Positions 5,681-14,296 of a stretch of DNA of 42,363 nucleotides are shown here, piece after piece. The notes below the pieces were generated by a model. The model did not search any database and was not told the DNA's origin. It was given only the letters and a program-made list of their open reading frames with translations. The DNA lies in NCBI GenBank assembly GCA_017622925.1, contig JAGAQC010000037.1, forward strand, positions 1-42,363, read 5' to 3'. The translations under genes and the position numbers were made by a program. The stretch is from Ruminococcus sp. (GTDB lineage Bacteria; Bacillota; Clostridia; Oscillospirales; Ruminococcaceae). Numbering within the stretch: position 1 is the stretch's first letter; every line of letters begins with the position of its first letter.

Positions 5681-8600
5681 TTACTTCTGCATAACGGATT
5701 CGGGAAGCTCCGTAAGAATTTTAGCGTCCAATTTCTGTATAGCTAAGGAGTCCGCTGTTGTTATGCCGTCGCCTCTGTTGTAAACGTCGGCATTCAACAT
5801 GCCCTGTTCAGAAAGACCGTATTTGTCGGGATTTCCGAGAGCCTGTAAAATTGCGGTGGAATCGGCTATAGTTACTTTTCCGTCACAGTTTGCGTCACCG
5901 AGCAGACCTTCTTCAACAGGATCAGTGGGAACGGTCGTTTCGGGTTCGGTCGTGGGAGGTTCGGTAACGTCCTCCTTGACGAAAACGGTATAGTTTACTG
6001 CGTACTGAGATGTACTGTTAGTGCCTAATGTAACAGTTTCTCCTGCCTTGTAGGACTTCTCGTAAACGTCAAAGACAACATCGTTGCTGCTTGCCGCCTG
6101 TGCGCCCGTCTTTTCCCAGCCGTTCATCCACTCGGGAACAGCTCCCATAGAGGACTCGACACGGGTATCGAGAGCGACATAAACCTTAATATCCTTAGCC
6201 GCCGTAAATTCGGCAAGGTCGTTCGCGGAATTTTTGGAATCGCAGGCAGTCTGTATCATTTCCGTACCCTTTAATTCCTCGGGGAACTGAGTAAAAGTGA
6301 AATCTCTGTCTCCGAAAATCACGCTGCCGACATCAGGGTTTTCAACGATCGTCCAATCCTGATAATTGTCCGTATCCTTAACGGAAAGGTTTTCAATAAG
6401 TGAACCGCTGAGGGGGTCGATCTTAATTTCGAGTATCCATTTTTGGTCGTCGCTGTCGTTGCATTCCCATTCGATAACGTTAGCTCCGCTTTCGGTGGAC
6501 GCCGCCTGAACGCCGAGACCGCTTGCGTCATTTGTTACCTTAGTGCAGACAGCGTATGTGCCGTCGCCGTTGTCAACCATTTTGAAAAGCTGCGCGTCGC
6601 TGTTTGTATTTCCCCATATACCGATGTTCGTGCCGTTTTCTGTCTTGCCGTAGTCGATATCGAGGAGGAACGTCTTTCCGTCGCCTAATTCGGAATAGAT
6701 GTAATAATATCCGTCCTCTGAGGACTTTTCAAATCTCCAGCCCGCAGCTCCGTCAGTACCCTGCTGAACGTTTGCGCCGTTCTCCGCCTTTGAGTCGGCG
6801 ACTTCGAGGTAAAGTCCGCTTTTCTTATTTTTTATCTTATAAATGTATTCTGTGTTTATTTCAGCGCCGAGCTTTGAGGGAGTAACGACCGCCCCCGATG
6901 TATTGACCGTGTCCGTAGGTCTTGCAGGGAGATCGTAGCCCGTGCCGAGGAAGAAGCTTGGGTGAGGCGGCTGATTGTACGAGGTATTCTGAGCCGATAC
7001 CTGCATACGGTACTGAGCGTCGTGCATAAGCGTAGTTATGCGGTAGTCCGTCGTGTACGGCGTGCAGTATACGCGCATATATTTGCTGTCGTTTGTCCTG
7101 AAAATAACTTCTTCACGCCAGTCTCCGAAAATATCGGCTGAAAGGCAGGGCGTTGATTTTGTGCTGTTGTTGGAGGAACAACCGTCCGCGCTGAATATAT
7201 TTTCTATTTTTTTCTGCGCATTGACCTTTGAGATAGTCGTACCGTCGAGAAGCTCACGTTCAAGGTCGCCGTCCCAATAGATGAGGAAGTTCATTGAGGG
7301 ACGAGCAATGCCCGTAGACTTTCCGCTGCCGTCATATACATCACCCGACTGCGCTCCCCAGAACTCCGCGCCGGGATTTCCTGCGTAGATATTTCCTGCG
7401 GCGCAGCGTCCCGTGTCTTTGGTATGGTCGTAGTGGAAAATTTCCTTGCCTGTTTTCGCATCGAGAAGCGAAACGCCGTATGTAGGACCTTCCTCGTGGC
7501 AGACCCACGCTTCAAGTCCCTGACGGTCGGGGAGGAAGTCGCTCAGGTGCATCGCATCGCCGTGACCTCTGTTATTTGCCCATAACATTTTTCCGTTGTC
7601 GTCAAGGCATGAAGCTCCGAGGAAAAGCTCCTCCTTGCCGTCGCCGTCCACATCGGCAGGCATGCAGTTATGGTTTCCGTTTCCGTAGCCCGATACTCCC
7701 GAACGTGACCAGCCCGAGTCGTAGCCCCAGCGTTTCACGAGCTTTTTATTTACAACATCGTATGCGACCGCCGTCATTCTCGTATAATAGCCGCGTACCG
7801 AAACTGCGCTCGGGTGAACGCCGTCAAGGTAGCAGACTGCTCCGAGGAATCTGTCTACACGGTTGCCGTAATCATCGCCCCATGTTTTTTTCGAGACTTC
7901 GCCTCGGGGATATTCGTAATCAACGGTATCGAGAGCCGCTCCCGTAGCTCCGTCAAAGAGCGTGTAAAACTCGGGACCTTGAAGAATATATCCGCTGCCG
8001 TTGCGGTGATCCTTAGAAGCGTCGCCTATGACCTTTCCAACGCCGTCAACAGTGCCGTCTGCGGTCTTGCAGGTCATTTCCGCCTTGCCGTCAAGGTCGA
8101 AGTCCGCAACGAGGAACTGCGTGTAATGTGCGCCCGCGCGGATATTCTTTCCGAGGTCGATACGCCAGAGCTTTTTGCCCTCGAGGGTGTAGCAGTCTAT
8201 GTATACGTTGCCTGTGTAGCCTGACTGCGAGTTATCCTTGGCGTTGGAGGGATCCCATTTAACGAAGATCTCATACTGTCCGTCGCCGTCAACGTCGCCT
8301 ACGGAGCAATCTCCTGCGCTGTAGGTGTAGTCGCTGCCGCCCTTGGGAATGTCGAGAGGAATATTGAAATACGACTTATCCGATGTAAGGCTGCACACGT
8401 CCGACGAGAGGAGTTTGCCGCCCGAGAGAGTTTCCACCTTGTATTTGGAAGTGCTTTTGCCCTCCTTATCGAGGTAGGAAGTGGCTTTGCCTTTATCGCT
8501 TGTGTAGATGAGAGTGTTGTCACGATAGAGCTTGAAAACGGCGTCGTCGGGATCGTTGGCGTTAAATCGCCAGCTTACGAGCATTCCGCTGCCTGTGTTC

Positions 8601-8755
8601 ACGGCGGAGATACCCCTGTTGAGGTATTCGAGCATAACGTTTGACGCTGCGTTCGCCGTTGAAGCCTTATCTGCCGACGGAACAGCCGCAAGAGAGGTCA
8701 TTGCGACAGTCAGGGCAGCTACGGCGGAAGTCAGCTTTTTCAGATTAAATTCCAT
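5681..8755 (-). CDS. Secreted family-11 rhamnogalacturonan lyase with ricin-type lectin domain and dockerin
   Basis: Cleaves the rhamnogalacturonan-I backbone of pectin by beta-elimination outside the cell. The 1024 residues comprise: signal peptide (1-37, ANA site); PL11 beta-propeller (about 40-625) with YLNRGISAVN, repeated DxDxDG-type calcium motifs (VGDVDGDGQYE, ADFDLDGKAE, ADVDGDGKEE), GAHYTQF and FLGAVCYLDGVHPS; a ricin/CBM13-like beta-trefoil (about 628-780, QxW-type repeats ending DDQKWIL); an uncharacterised beta domain (about 785-935); and a two-loop type I dockerin (about 948-1015, GDANCDGKVTIADSTAIL and NADVYNRGDGITTADSLAI). The dockerin predicts assembly into a cellulosome. ATG 8755 has GGAGGG 10 nt upstream. 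The large regulator gene at 9238 is divergent from it and may control it. Confidence 0.95.
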   Translation of the reverse strand: MEFNLKKLTSAVAALTVAMTSLAAVPSADKASTANAASNVMLEYLNRGISAVNTGSGMLVSWRFNANDPDDAVFKLYRDNTLIYTSDKGKATSYLDKEGKSTSKYKVETLSGGKLLSSDVCSLTSDKSYFNIPLDIPKGGSDYTYSAGDCSVGDVDGDGQYEIFVKWDPSNAKDNSQSGYTGNVYIDCYTLEGKKLWRIDLGKNIRAGAHYTQFLVADFDLDGKAEMTCKTADGTVDGVGKVIGDASKDHRNGSGYILQGPEFYTLFDGATGAALDTVDYEYPRGEVSKKTWGDDYGNRVDRFLGAVCYLDGVHPSAVSVRGYYTRMTAVAYDVVNKKLVKRWGYDSGWSRSGVSGYGNGNHNCMPADVDGDGKEELFLGASCLDDNGKMLWANNRGHGDAMHLSDFLPDRQGLEAWVCHEEGPTYGVSLLDAKTGKEIFHYDHTKDTGRCAAGNIYAGNPGAEFWGAQSGDVYDGSGKSTGIARPSMNFLIYWDGDLERELLDGTTISKVNAQKKIENIFSADGCSSNNSTKSTPCLSADIFGDWREEVIFRTNDSKYMRVYCTPYTTDYRITTLMHDAQYRMQVSAQNTSYNQPPHPSFFLGTGYDLPARPTDTVNTSGAVVTPSKLGAEINTEYIYKIKNKKSGLYLEVADSKAENGANVQQGTDGAAGWRFEKSSEDGYYYIYSELGDGKTFLLDIDYGKTENGTNIGIWGNTNSDAQLFKMVDNGDGTYAVCTKVTNDASGLGVQAASTESGANVIEWECNDSDDQKWILEIKIDPLSGSLIENLSVKDTDNYQDWTIVENPDVGSVIFGDRDFTFTQFPEELKGTEMIQTACDSKNSANDLAEFTAAKDIKVYVALDTRVESSMGAVPEWMNGWEKTGAQAASSNDVVFDVYEKSYKAGETVTLGTNSTSQYAVNYTVFVKEDVTEPPTTEPETTVPTDPVEEGLLGDANCDGKVTIADSTAILQALGNPDKYGLSEQGMLNADVYNRGDGITTADSLAIQKLDAKILTELPESVMQK

Positions 8756-8834
8756 AACTTATTATCCCTCCAAAAATTATATTTTTATTTTTATGTTTAT
8801 TTTTCTAAACGATCAACATTTTATTTATAATATT

Positions 8835-8863
8835 ATTATACACAATTGAAAACGGATTTACAA
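8835..8863 (-). promoter_or_regulatory. Promoter of the rhamnogalacturonan lyase gene
   Basis: On the minus strand TTGTAA (plus 8858-8863) and TATAAT (plus 8835-8840), 17-bp spacer, about 80 bp upstream of the start codon. Confidence 0.75.
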
Positions 8864-8925
8864 TGAAATATAATATCCAAATAAGAAGATTATTTTATGT
8901 TTTATGCAAACTGTGCATTTTTGTG

Positions 8926-8954
8926 TTGCAATTTCAGACAGAATATGATATAAT
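8926..8954 (+). promoter_or_regulatory. Promoter of the sensor/AraC regulator gene
   Basis: TTGCAA (8926-8931) and TATAAT (8949-8954), 17-bp spacer. The start codon is about 280 nt further on, so transcripts would carry a long 5' leader that contains the whole 9014-9189 multi-hairpin repeat. Confidence 0.75.
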
Positions 8955-9013
8955 AGTCTATAGATATAAACAGATTTTAAAATCACTGTCACAACTTTAG
9001 TGGGGGCTTTATT

Positions 9014-9189
9014 AGGGAACGCCCTCTCTTGCAGGGCGTTCCCTCTTTTCAAACAGTCATGCTGACTGTTTGAAAATTCACCCTTTGCGGAGCGCTTAAA
9101 CGCTATGCAGGGCTTCGCCCCGCCCCCCACCAGAGGCGCTGCCTCTGGACTCCGCCAAAGGGACACCGTCCCTTTGGAATCCCGATGTT
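9014..9189 (+). repeat. Multi-hairpin repeat, copy 1
   Basis: First of three copies (others at 15104 and 27657), about 175 bp each, all in the same orientation. In order: a 12-bp stem (AGGGAACGCCCT/AGGGCGTTCCCT), a 13-bp stem (9046-9058 with 9064-9076), AGCG/CGCT, a weak GGGC/GCCC hairpin, CCAGAGGC/GCCTCTGG and CCAAAGGGAC/GTCCCTTTGG. Only this copy is also bracketed by 10-bp inverted repeats, ACAACTTTAG (8991-9000) and CTAAAGTTGT (9196-9205). Open frames through it, such as 8858-9166 on the minus strand, are spurious. Confidence 0.9.
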
Positions 9190-9237
9190 GGTTCGCTAAA
9201 GTTGTTGAAACATGTCTGATGTAAAGTAGGTGAAAAT

Positions 9238-11475
9238 GTGAAAAAACGTCTTTTAATAGGTGTTATCATTACGGAATGTCAGGAGGACTTTCAGGCGGAA
9301 ATACTTAAAGGTATCATTTCTCAGGCATACAAAACCAACTGCGATACGGCTATACTTGCGCCGCTTCATAATTTTTCCCTGCAAACGCCCCACAAGCAGA
9401 CAGGAAAAGAGATATTCAAGCTTATTCTGTCCGAGCGTTTTGACGGTTTTCTTTACGACCGCAATACTTTTTATGACGAAAGCGTAAAGTCCGCGGTGGA
9501 GAACCTGCTTATCAGATCGGGCAAGCCCGTTATGCTTCTTGACAGCGAGGAACACAGCGTTTTTGAGTCTACCGCCATTGACGACTGCTCGGCTTTTGAG
9601 CAGATAACCGACCACCTTATCAACGTTCACGGACTAAAAAAAATATACTGCCTTACAGGACCGAAAAATGCGTTCGTTTCGGAGGAACGTCTTAAAGGCT
9701 TTAAAATTTCCATGAAAAAGCACGGTCTTTATTACGACAAAAGCTCCTGCATTTACGGCGATTTTTGGCAGGACGCCGCTGTGGAGCTTGCGAAAAAGAT
9801 AATAAACGGCGAACTCAGCCGTCCCGAAGCCGTTGTATGCGGCAACGACCATTCCGCTATAGTTCTTGCGGAAACGCTCATAAAAGGCGGAATAAGAGTT
9901 CCCGAGGATATTGCCGTTACGGGATACGACTACTCCGCAGAGGGACAGCAGAACGAGCCGAAAATAACAAGCTACCGCCGCCCGAATTTTCAGCTCGGCG
10001 CAGAGGCGTTCAGACGGATATACCGCATGATAACCGGCAAGATATGCCGAAAGGTACATAACGAGAGCGGCGATCTCTGCATCGGTAAAAGCTGCGGCTG
10101 CCGCGATATTCCGCATAAAGAAGCTTCAAGAGCCGACAGGGTGATGCGTAAGTACGAAAACGATATTCTGAACAGGGACATGCTGTTTGATATTGCAAAC
10201 ACATCGGATATCAAGGAATTTGCGGACCGTCTGGATAACTACACCTACTATATTTACAAGCTGAAACGGCTCAATATCTGCCTGACCCGAAAGTATACGG
10301 AGTGCCGCAGCGGAAAATATACCGATAAGCTGACGTTCGATATAGGCGACGAAATGAACGTGATATTGTCGAAAACGTCCGTAAAGAGAGATTACGATGG
10401 CTGCGTCGGTTTCAGCTCTGCGGACATTCTGCCCGTATTCGGCGAGGAAAGACCTTATCCGTCAGCGTATTTTATAACGCCGCTGAATTTCAACGGGAAT
10501 TTCTTCGGCTATTCCGCCGTGACTTTCGGAAAATCGCCCATAAGCTTCAACGGGATATATCTCTACTGGATAAACTACATAAATATTGCGCTTGAACAAA
10601 TACGCATAAAGTCTATCCTTGACAGCACGGTCACTAACGCCAGCCGAGCTATACTTTATGACGATGTTACGGGACTTCTCAACAGGTCGGGCGTTAAAAA
10701 AGCGTTTGCCGAGCGGTTGGAGGACTTCCGCAAACGCAGCGATAACGCCGATTTCATACGCATTCAGCTTTCGGGACTGAACGACGCTTACTATCAGGGC
10801 GACGACGATAAATGCGGCAGAATAACCGCCGCCTTTGCGCGTCTTATCGGAAGCTGTGTTAAGTCGGAGGAAATTTACGGTCTGTGGTCTGTTTACTCCT
10901 TTGCAGTCATAACGCCTTACCCCAACCGAAGCGAGGAAATTTTCAAGCAGCTTTCGGAGGAGGTGCGCAGATCGCGTTTTTCCGCCGAAGAAAACTGCAA
11001 TATCAATTTTACCGTAGGCGTTGACAGTCAGCGTCTTACGCCCGAGCCTTCTCCGGGAACGTCGCTTCATAAGGCGGCAGTCCACAGAGTACACAGCTAC
11101 ACAGTCTCGGAAAGCGCCGAGAATCCGCAGTATGACAAGCTTTGCCTGCTTCGTGGACGGCTTATGAAAAATCCCGAACTGCCGTGGAACATTAACGATA
11201 TTGCTTCGGAGCTTTACCTCAGCAAGAGTTATCTCCAAAAAATGTACAAGCTCTATTTCGGCAAAAGCATAATCGAAGAAATGATAAGCTTTCGGCTTGC
11301 AAAGTCAAAGGAGCTGCTTATCCACTCGGACATGACCGTTACCGATATTGCCAAGGAGTGCGGATATTCCTCGTATAATTACTTCGTCCGTCAGTTCAAA
11401 GCCGCCGAGCAGGTCTCCCCCACGGAATACCGCGATCTTCATGTTCCCCATGAAGTAACGGTCGATCAATCATAA
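9238..11475 (+). CDS. One-component regulator: LacI-like sugar sensor, degenerate GGDEF, AraC-type HTH
   Basis: The 745-aa cytoplasmic protein has three parts. Residues 1-290 form a periplasmic-binding-protein-like sensor of the LacI/GalR type (KKRLLIGVI start, VVCGNDHSA, AVTGYDYS) ending in the SCGC motif, but with no LacI HTH. Residues about 470-610 resemble a GGDEF domain (DDVTGLLNRSG is the usual entry motif), but the GG[DE]EF signature is replaced by WSVYSFAV, so it should not make cyclic-di-GMP. Residues about 640-735 are an AraC double HTH (WNINDIASELYLSKSYLQKMY and MTVTDIAKECGYSSYNYFVRQFK). GTG 9238 has AGGTG 5 nt upstream. It is divergent from the pectin lyase gene and overlaps the stop of the convergent binding-protein gene by 10 bp. 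Carbohydrate-responsive activation of the lyase is inferred. Confidence 0.88.
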   Translation: MKKRLLIGVIITECQEDFQAEILKGIISQAYKTNCDTAILAPLHNFSLQTPHKQTGKEIFKLILSERFDGFLYDRNTFYDESVKSAVENLLIRSGKPVMLLDSEEHSVFESTAIDDCSAFEQITDHLINVHGLKKIYCLTGPKNAFVSEERLKGFKISMKKHGLYYDKSSCIYGDFWQDAAVELAKKIINGELSRPEAVVCGNDHSAIVLAETLIKGGIRVPEDIAVTGYDYSAEGQQNEPKITSYRRPNFQLGAEAFRRIYRMITGKICRKVHNESGDLCIGKSCGCRDIPHKEASRADRVMRKYENDILNRDMLFDIANTSDIKEFADRLDNYTYYIYKLKRLNICLTRKYTECRSGKYTDKLTFDIGDEMNVILSKTSVKRDYDGCVGFSSADILPVFGEERPYPSAYFITPLNFNGNFFGYSAVTFGKSPISFNGIYLYWINYINIALEQIRIKSILDSTVTNASRAILYDDVTGLLNRSGVKKAFAERLEDFRKRSDNADFIRIQLSGLNDAYYQGDDDKCGRITAAFARLIGSCVKSEEIYGLWSVYSFAVITPYPNRSEEIFKQLSEEVRRSRFSAEENCNINFTVGVDSQRLTPEPSPGTSLHKAAVHRVHSYTVSESAENPQYDKLCLLRGRLMKNPELPWNINDIASELYLSKSYLQKMYKLYFGKSIIEEMISFRLAKSKELLIHSDMTVTDIAKECGYSSYNYFVRQFKAAEQVSPTEYRDLHVPHEVTVDQS

Positions 11476-13103
11476 TTCTGCGCTAAACGGTAATCCACCG
11501 CTTCGGTGAAAGGGTCGTAAAATATATCTTCGTTATCCCTGTCCGCTATAAGGTAAGAATTTTTATAAAATACAGGCACAAAGCAATAGCTGTGGATTAT
11601 AAGCTTCTCCGCCTCGGAATACTTTTCAACGAGACTTTCCGCCGTATCGCAGGAAACAAGAGCCTCCGCAATGCTGCTCTCGCTTATCGCGCCCTTACAC
11701 GGCGGAATATTCTCCAGCTCGCGTATTATGTCGCTGCCGACTGCAAGCCGCCCTTTCAGCGGATAAAGCGCAATACTGTAGTCCCCTGCTTCGATACGCC
11801 TTTGGAACTCCTCCGCCGAAACGTCCTCGATGCCTATATACAGCCCCAAAACGTCCTGCCACTTCTGCGTTACCATGCGCAGAGCCGAGGAATTTGCAGT
11901 CTCGGCGTTTACAAGTATCTTGACTTGTCCGAAGTTTGCCGATTGCAGCTCTGTTTTAGCCGCTTCATAGCATTCGTTTGCCTGCTCGCTGCTGTAGGCG
12001 CAGAACGGCTTGTCGGAAACAAGCTCACGATAGCTTCTGCCGTGAACCGTAAGCGCAGGTGGGATTATTCCGCCTGCCGCCTGAAGATCGTCCCCGAGTT
12101 CCGCATCAAGCTCGTCGCGGTCTATCGCAAGGGAAAGAGCTTTCCTGAGATTTATACACGAAAAATGCTTATCGTCGGGATTGAACACTAAGCCCAGCGT
12201 AGTAGCGGGTATGCCCTCTATCAGGTACTTTTCGGGATTGTACGGACTGCTGCTCAAAGAGGTCAGGCACTCTATCTCCTCTTTCTTGAATACCTCGCGG
12301 ACTGCTTCCTCGCTGTCCTCAATGGTGAAGCTGAGAAAAGACGGCATAATATCGTAGGTCTCGCTCCAGTTCGCGTCGTTTCGCTTCATATATAGGATAT
12401 TATTGCTGCCATAGGGGTCGAAAAACCACTGTCTCACAAAAAAAGCTCCGTTTGACATGACCGACCTGTCGTCAAGACCGTATCGTCCCTTTGTCGAATC
12501 GAAAAATTCCTCGTTGCACGGGAACGCCGCCGCAGACGCCATAAGCCGCAGGAATTCGGCGTTCGGCGCATTCAGAACGATTTGCAGAGTGGTGTCGTCG
12601 GGAGCGTAAATGTCCGCAAAATCAGCGGCTTCAAGACCGTTCATGACCTCGTAAGCTCCCATGATGCAAGCAAAATCGTCACGATAGGGGGACTTCATCT
12701 GCGGGTCGAGGATACGCCGCAAAGCGAACGCGTAGTCCTTTGCGGTAACGGGAAAATATTCGTCCTCGGTTATAACATCGTCGTCATTCTGATCGTAAAA
12801 CCAGAAATTGTCGTCCCTTAAAGTAAAGGTGTACACCATGCCGTCTTCCGAGACCTTGAAGCTTTCGGCGTTGCAGCATACAACGTTTCCCGACTGATCT
12901 ATCTGCATAAGACCGCTGTAAAGATTCTTTATGACCGTATTCGACGACGGGTCGCAGGCAAACTGAGGGTCGAGACTCTGAGGATTGCCGTTGAGCGGCA
13001 CGTCGTACATGTGACCCGAGCCGTCCTCCTTGTCGTCATTTCCGCACGAGGGCAGCATGGCGGCGCACAATATAAAACTTAAAAGAAATGCTGTTTTTTT
13101 CAC
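11466..13103 (-). CDS. Family-5 extracellular solute-binding lipoprotein (oligopeptide-type)
   Basis: The 545-aa protein begins with a lipoprotein signal (KKTAFLLSFILCAAMLPSC20; proline at -2 is unusual but tolerable). The SBP_bac_5 fold is recognisable from GNPQSLDPQFACDPSSNTVIKNLYSGL, YTFTLRDDNFW, TAKDYAFALRRILDP, TTLGLVFNPDDKHFSCINLRKALSLAIDRDEL and the C-terminal YCFVPVFYKNSYLI. The family binds peptides or other small solutes for ABC importers. GTG 13103 is chosen since GGGAG lies 6 nt upstream and the signal peptide starts there; a longer open frame to 13319 would overlap the upstream gene. No permease or ATPase gene is nearby, so it is an orphan, perhaps working with a distant transporter. 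Its start lies 16 bp after the VanY-like gene. Confidence 0.9.
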   Translation of the reverse strand: MKKTAFLLSFILCAAMLPSCGNDDKEDGSGHMYDVPLNGNPQSLDPQFACDPSSNTVIKNLYSGLMQIDQSGNVVCCNAESFKVSEDGMVYTFTLRDDNFWFYDQNDDDVITEDEYFPVTAKDYAFALRRILDPQMKSPYRDDFACIMGAYEVMNGLEAADFADIYAPDDTTLQIVLNAPNAEFLRLMASAAAFPCNEEFFDSTKGRYGLDDRSVMSNGAFFVRQWFFDPYGSNNILYMKRNDANWSETYDIMPSFLSFTIEDSEEAVREVFKKEEIECLTSLSSSPYNPEKYLIEGIPATTLGLVFNPDDKHFSCINLRKALSLAIDRDELDAELGDDLQAAGGIIPPALTVHGRSYRELVSDKPFCAYSSEQANECYEAAKTELQSANFGQVKILVNAETANSSALRMVTQKWQDVLGLYIGIEDVSAEEFQRRIEAGDYSIALYPLKGRLAVGSDIIRELENIPPCKGAISESSIAEALVSCDTAESLVEKYSEAEKLIIHSYCFVPVFYKNSYLIADRDNEDIFYDPFTEAVDYRLAQNYD

Positions 13104-13119
13104 TTTTTTCTCCCGTGTA

Positions 13120-14139
13120 TCAGTTAAGAGCTGCGGTAACGATAAATCCGCCTGCATTGCAGCCCGACACGGTATACTCCTTATCGGTCGGAACAGGTAC
13201 GGCTGTTTTTCCCTCAGTCTCGGCAGGAACATAGTAAACGTTATAAGTATGACCGTTCGCAGAGATCTCAAGAGGGTTTTCATTAGTATGTCCCTTGACC
13301 TCCGTAATATACTCCTCAAGGCAGAGCTGATGAGAATTGATGTACGAAGCGTGTGGAACTCCTACATATCGGTATGTATAGGTTCTCGGATTTTCGCCCG
13401 TTGCAGTCTCCTTGCCCTCAGGATAGCGGAGGATAAAGCCGTAATTCCCCGAATTTTCCTTGAACCAATCGTCCGCTTCAAAGTATGAATATCCAGTGCC
13501 GCTCTGACTGTCGTAGCGGAACACATCAAAGGTTCGTCCCGTATGGTAATCCGTGTGTCCTGCGTCAAAGGTCTTGGATTTGCCGCTTCTGTGGCGTTCC
13601 TCCTGTTCCTCAAAGGTACGGTAGCCGTCCTGAATGAAAATTCCCGTAGTTTCCGCATTCATTGAAGCGGCATAAGCCTCCATAAGAGCGTTGAGCTGAG
13701 CTATAACGTCCTTGTCGAGCTTTGTAACGTAGTCGCCAGCCTGATAAAAGTCGTTTCTGTTGCCTACGATAGTAACGGGGTCGATATCGCCCTCGGGGAA
13801 AGTATATTCGTATTCGCTGTTCACAAGCACAAGACTGCCCATTTGCGACGCTGTTTTATCGTACTCGACAGACGATGTGGGAACGTCGGCTTCGTCCGTG
13901 GCAGCTTCTGTGCTTTCAGCCGTTGCCTGCGGTTCTGTGGGGGTCTCGGATTCTGTCGGTTCGGTAACTGCCGACGACGAAACGTCCGATGAAGTTTCCG
14001 TATCGTCCTCCCCCGAAAACTTCTTAACGCACGAGCTTACAACTACAGCAATACTTATTATAAGCAAAACAAGCACTACTATTCTGTCGTATCTTACGCG
14101 GTATTTTTTTCTGCCTCTCCTTTTGTCTCCCTTTGTCAT
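13120..14139 (-). CDS. VanY-like (M15B) D,D-carboxypeptidase-family membrane protein, possibly inactive
   Basis: The 339-aa protein has a basic N-terminus and a membrane segment (about 20-42, VVLVLLIISIAVVV) ending SSC, which could be a lipobox. An S/T/E/P-rich linker follows (about 50-95). The M15 peptidase domain has QDGYRTFEEQEE, the zinc motif HTDYHTGRTFDV and WFKENSGNYGFILRYPEGKE. The final motif, normally E-x-W-H-x-R-Y-V-G, reads RTYTYRYVG here, so the catalytic Glu and third zinc ligand His appear to be lost, while VPHASYI follows as usual. A C-terminal extension of about 60 residues follows. AAGGAGA precedes the start. It leads an operon with the binding lipoprotein. A peptidoglycan-binding or sensing role rather than cleavage is inferred. 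Confidence 0.82.
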   Translation of the reverse strand: MTKGDKRRGRKKYRVRYDRIVVLVLLIISIAVVVSSCVKKFSGEDDTETSSDVSSSAVTEPTESETPTEPQATAESTEAATDEADVPTSSVEYDKTASQMGSLVLVNSEYEYTFPEGDIDPVTIVGNRNDFYQAGDYVTKLDKDVIAQLNALMEAYAASMNAETTGIFIQDGYRTFEEQEERHRSGKSKTFDAGHTDYHTGRTFDVFRYDSQSGTGYSYFEADDWFKENSGNYGFILRYPEGKETATGENPRTYTYRYVGVPHASYINSHQLCLEEYITEVKGHTNENPLEISANGHTYNVYYVPAETEGKTAVPVPTDKEYTVSGCNAGGFIVTAALN

Positions 14140-14193
14140 AACTTTTCTCCTTAGTTTTGTTTCTTTATTTCTATGGTATATTACCTAATTTAA

Positions 14194-14222
14194 ATTATAG
14201 CATAATTATTACTTTATGTAAA
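14194..14222 (-). promoter_or_regulatory. Promoter of the VanY-like/binding-protein operon
   Basis: Minus-strand TTTACA (plus 14217-14222) and TATAAT (plus 14194-14199), 17-bp spacer. Confidence 0.8.
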
Positions 14223-14250
14223 GGGATTTTGAAAATTTCACAAAAACAAC

Positions 14251-14275
14251 AAAAAACAGGGCGATAAGCCCTGTT
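14251..14275 (-). terminator. Intrinsic terminator of the AraC gene
   Basis: AACAGGG (14255-14261) with CCCTGTT (14269-14275). The plus-strand A-run 14251-14256 gives T on the minus strand. Confidence 0.8.
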
Positions 14276-14296
14276 AAATTATTTCTTTGAGTTTGT

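Noticed and set aside
8858-9166. Minus-strand open frame over multi-hairpin repeat copy 1, with similar ones at 15067-15255 and 27606-27827
   Set aside because: The frame comes from the repeat itself and recurs with each copy; no ribosome site and no independent evidence of a protein.
11466-13319. 617-aa form of the solute-binding protein
   Set aside because: The extra N-terminal residues lie antisense-free but inside the upstream VanY-like gene and bury the lipoprotein signal; GTG 13103 with its ribosome site is better.
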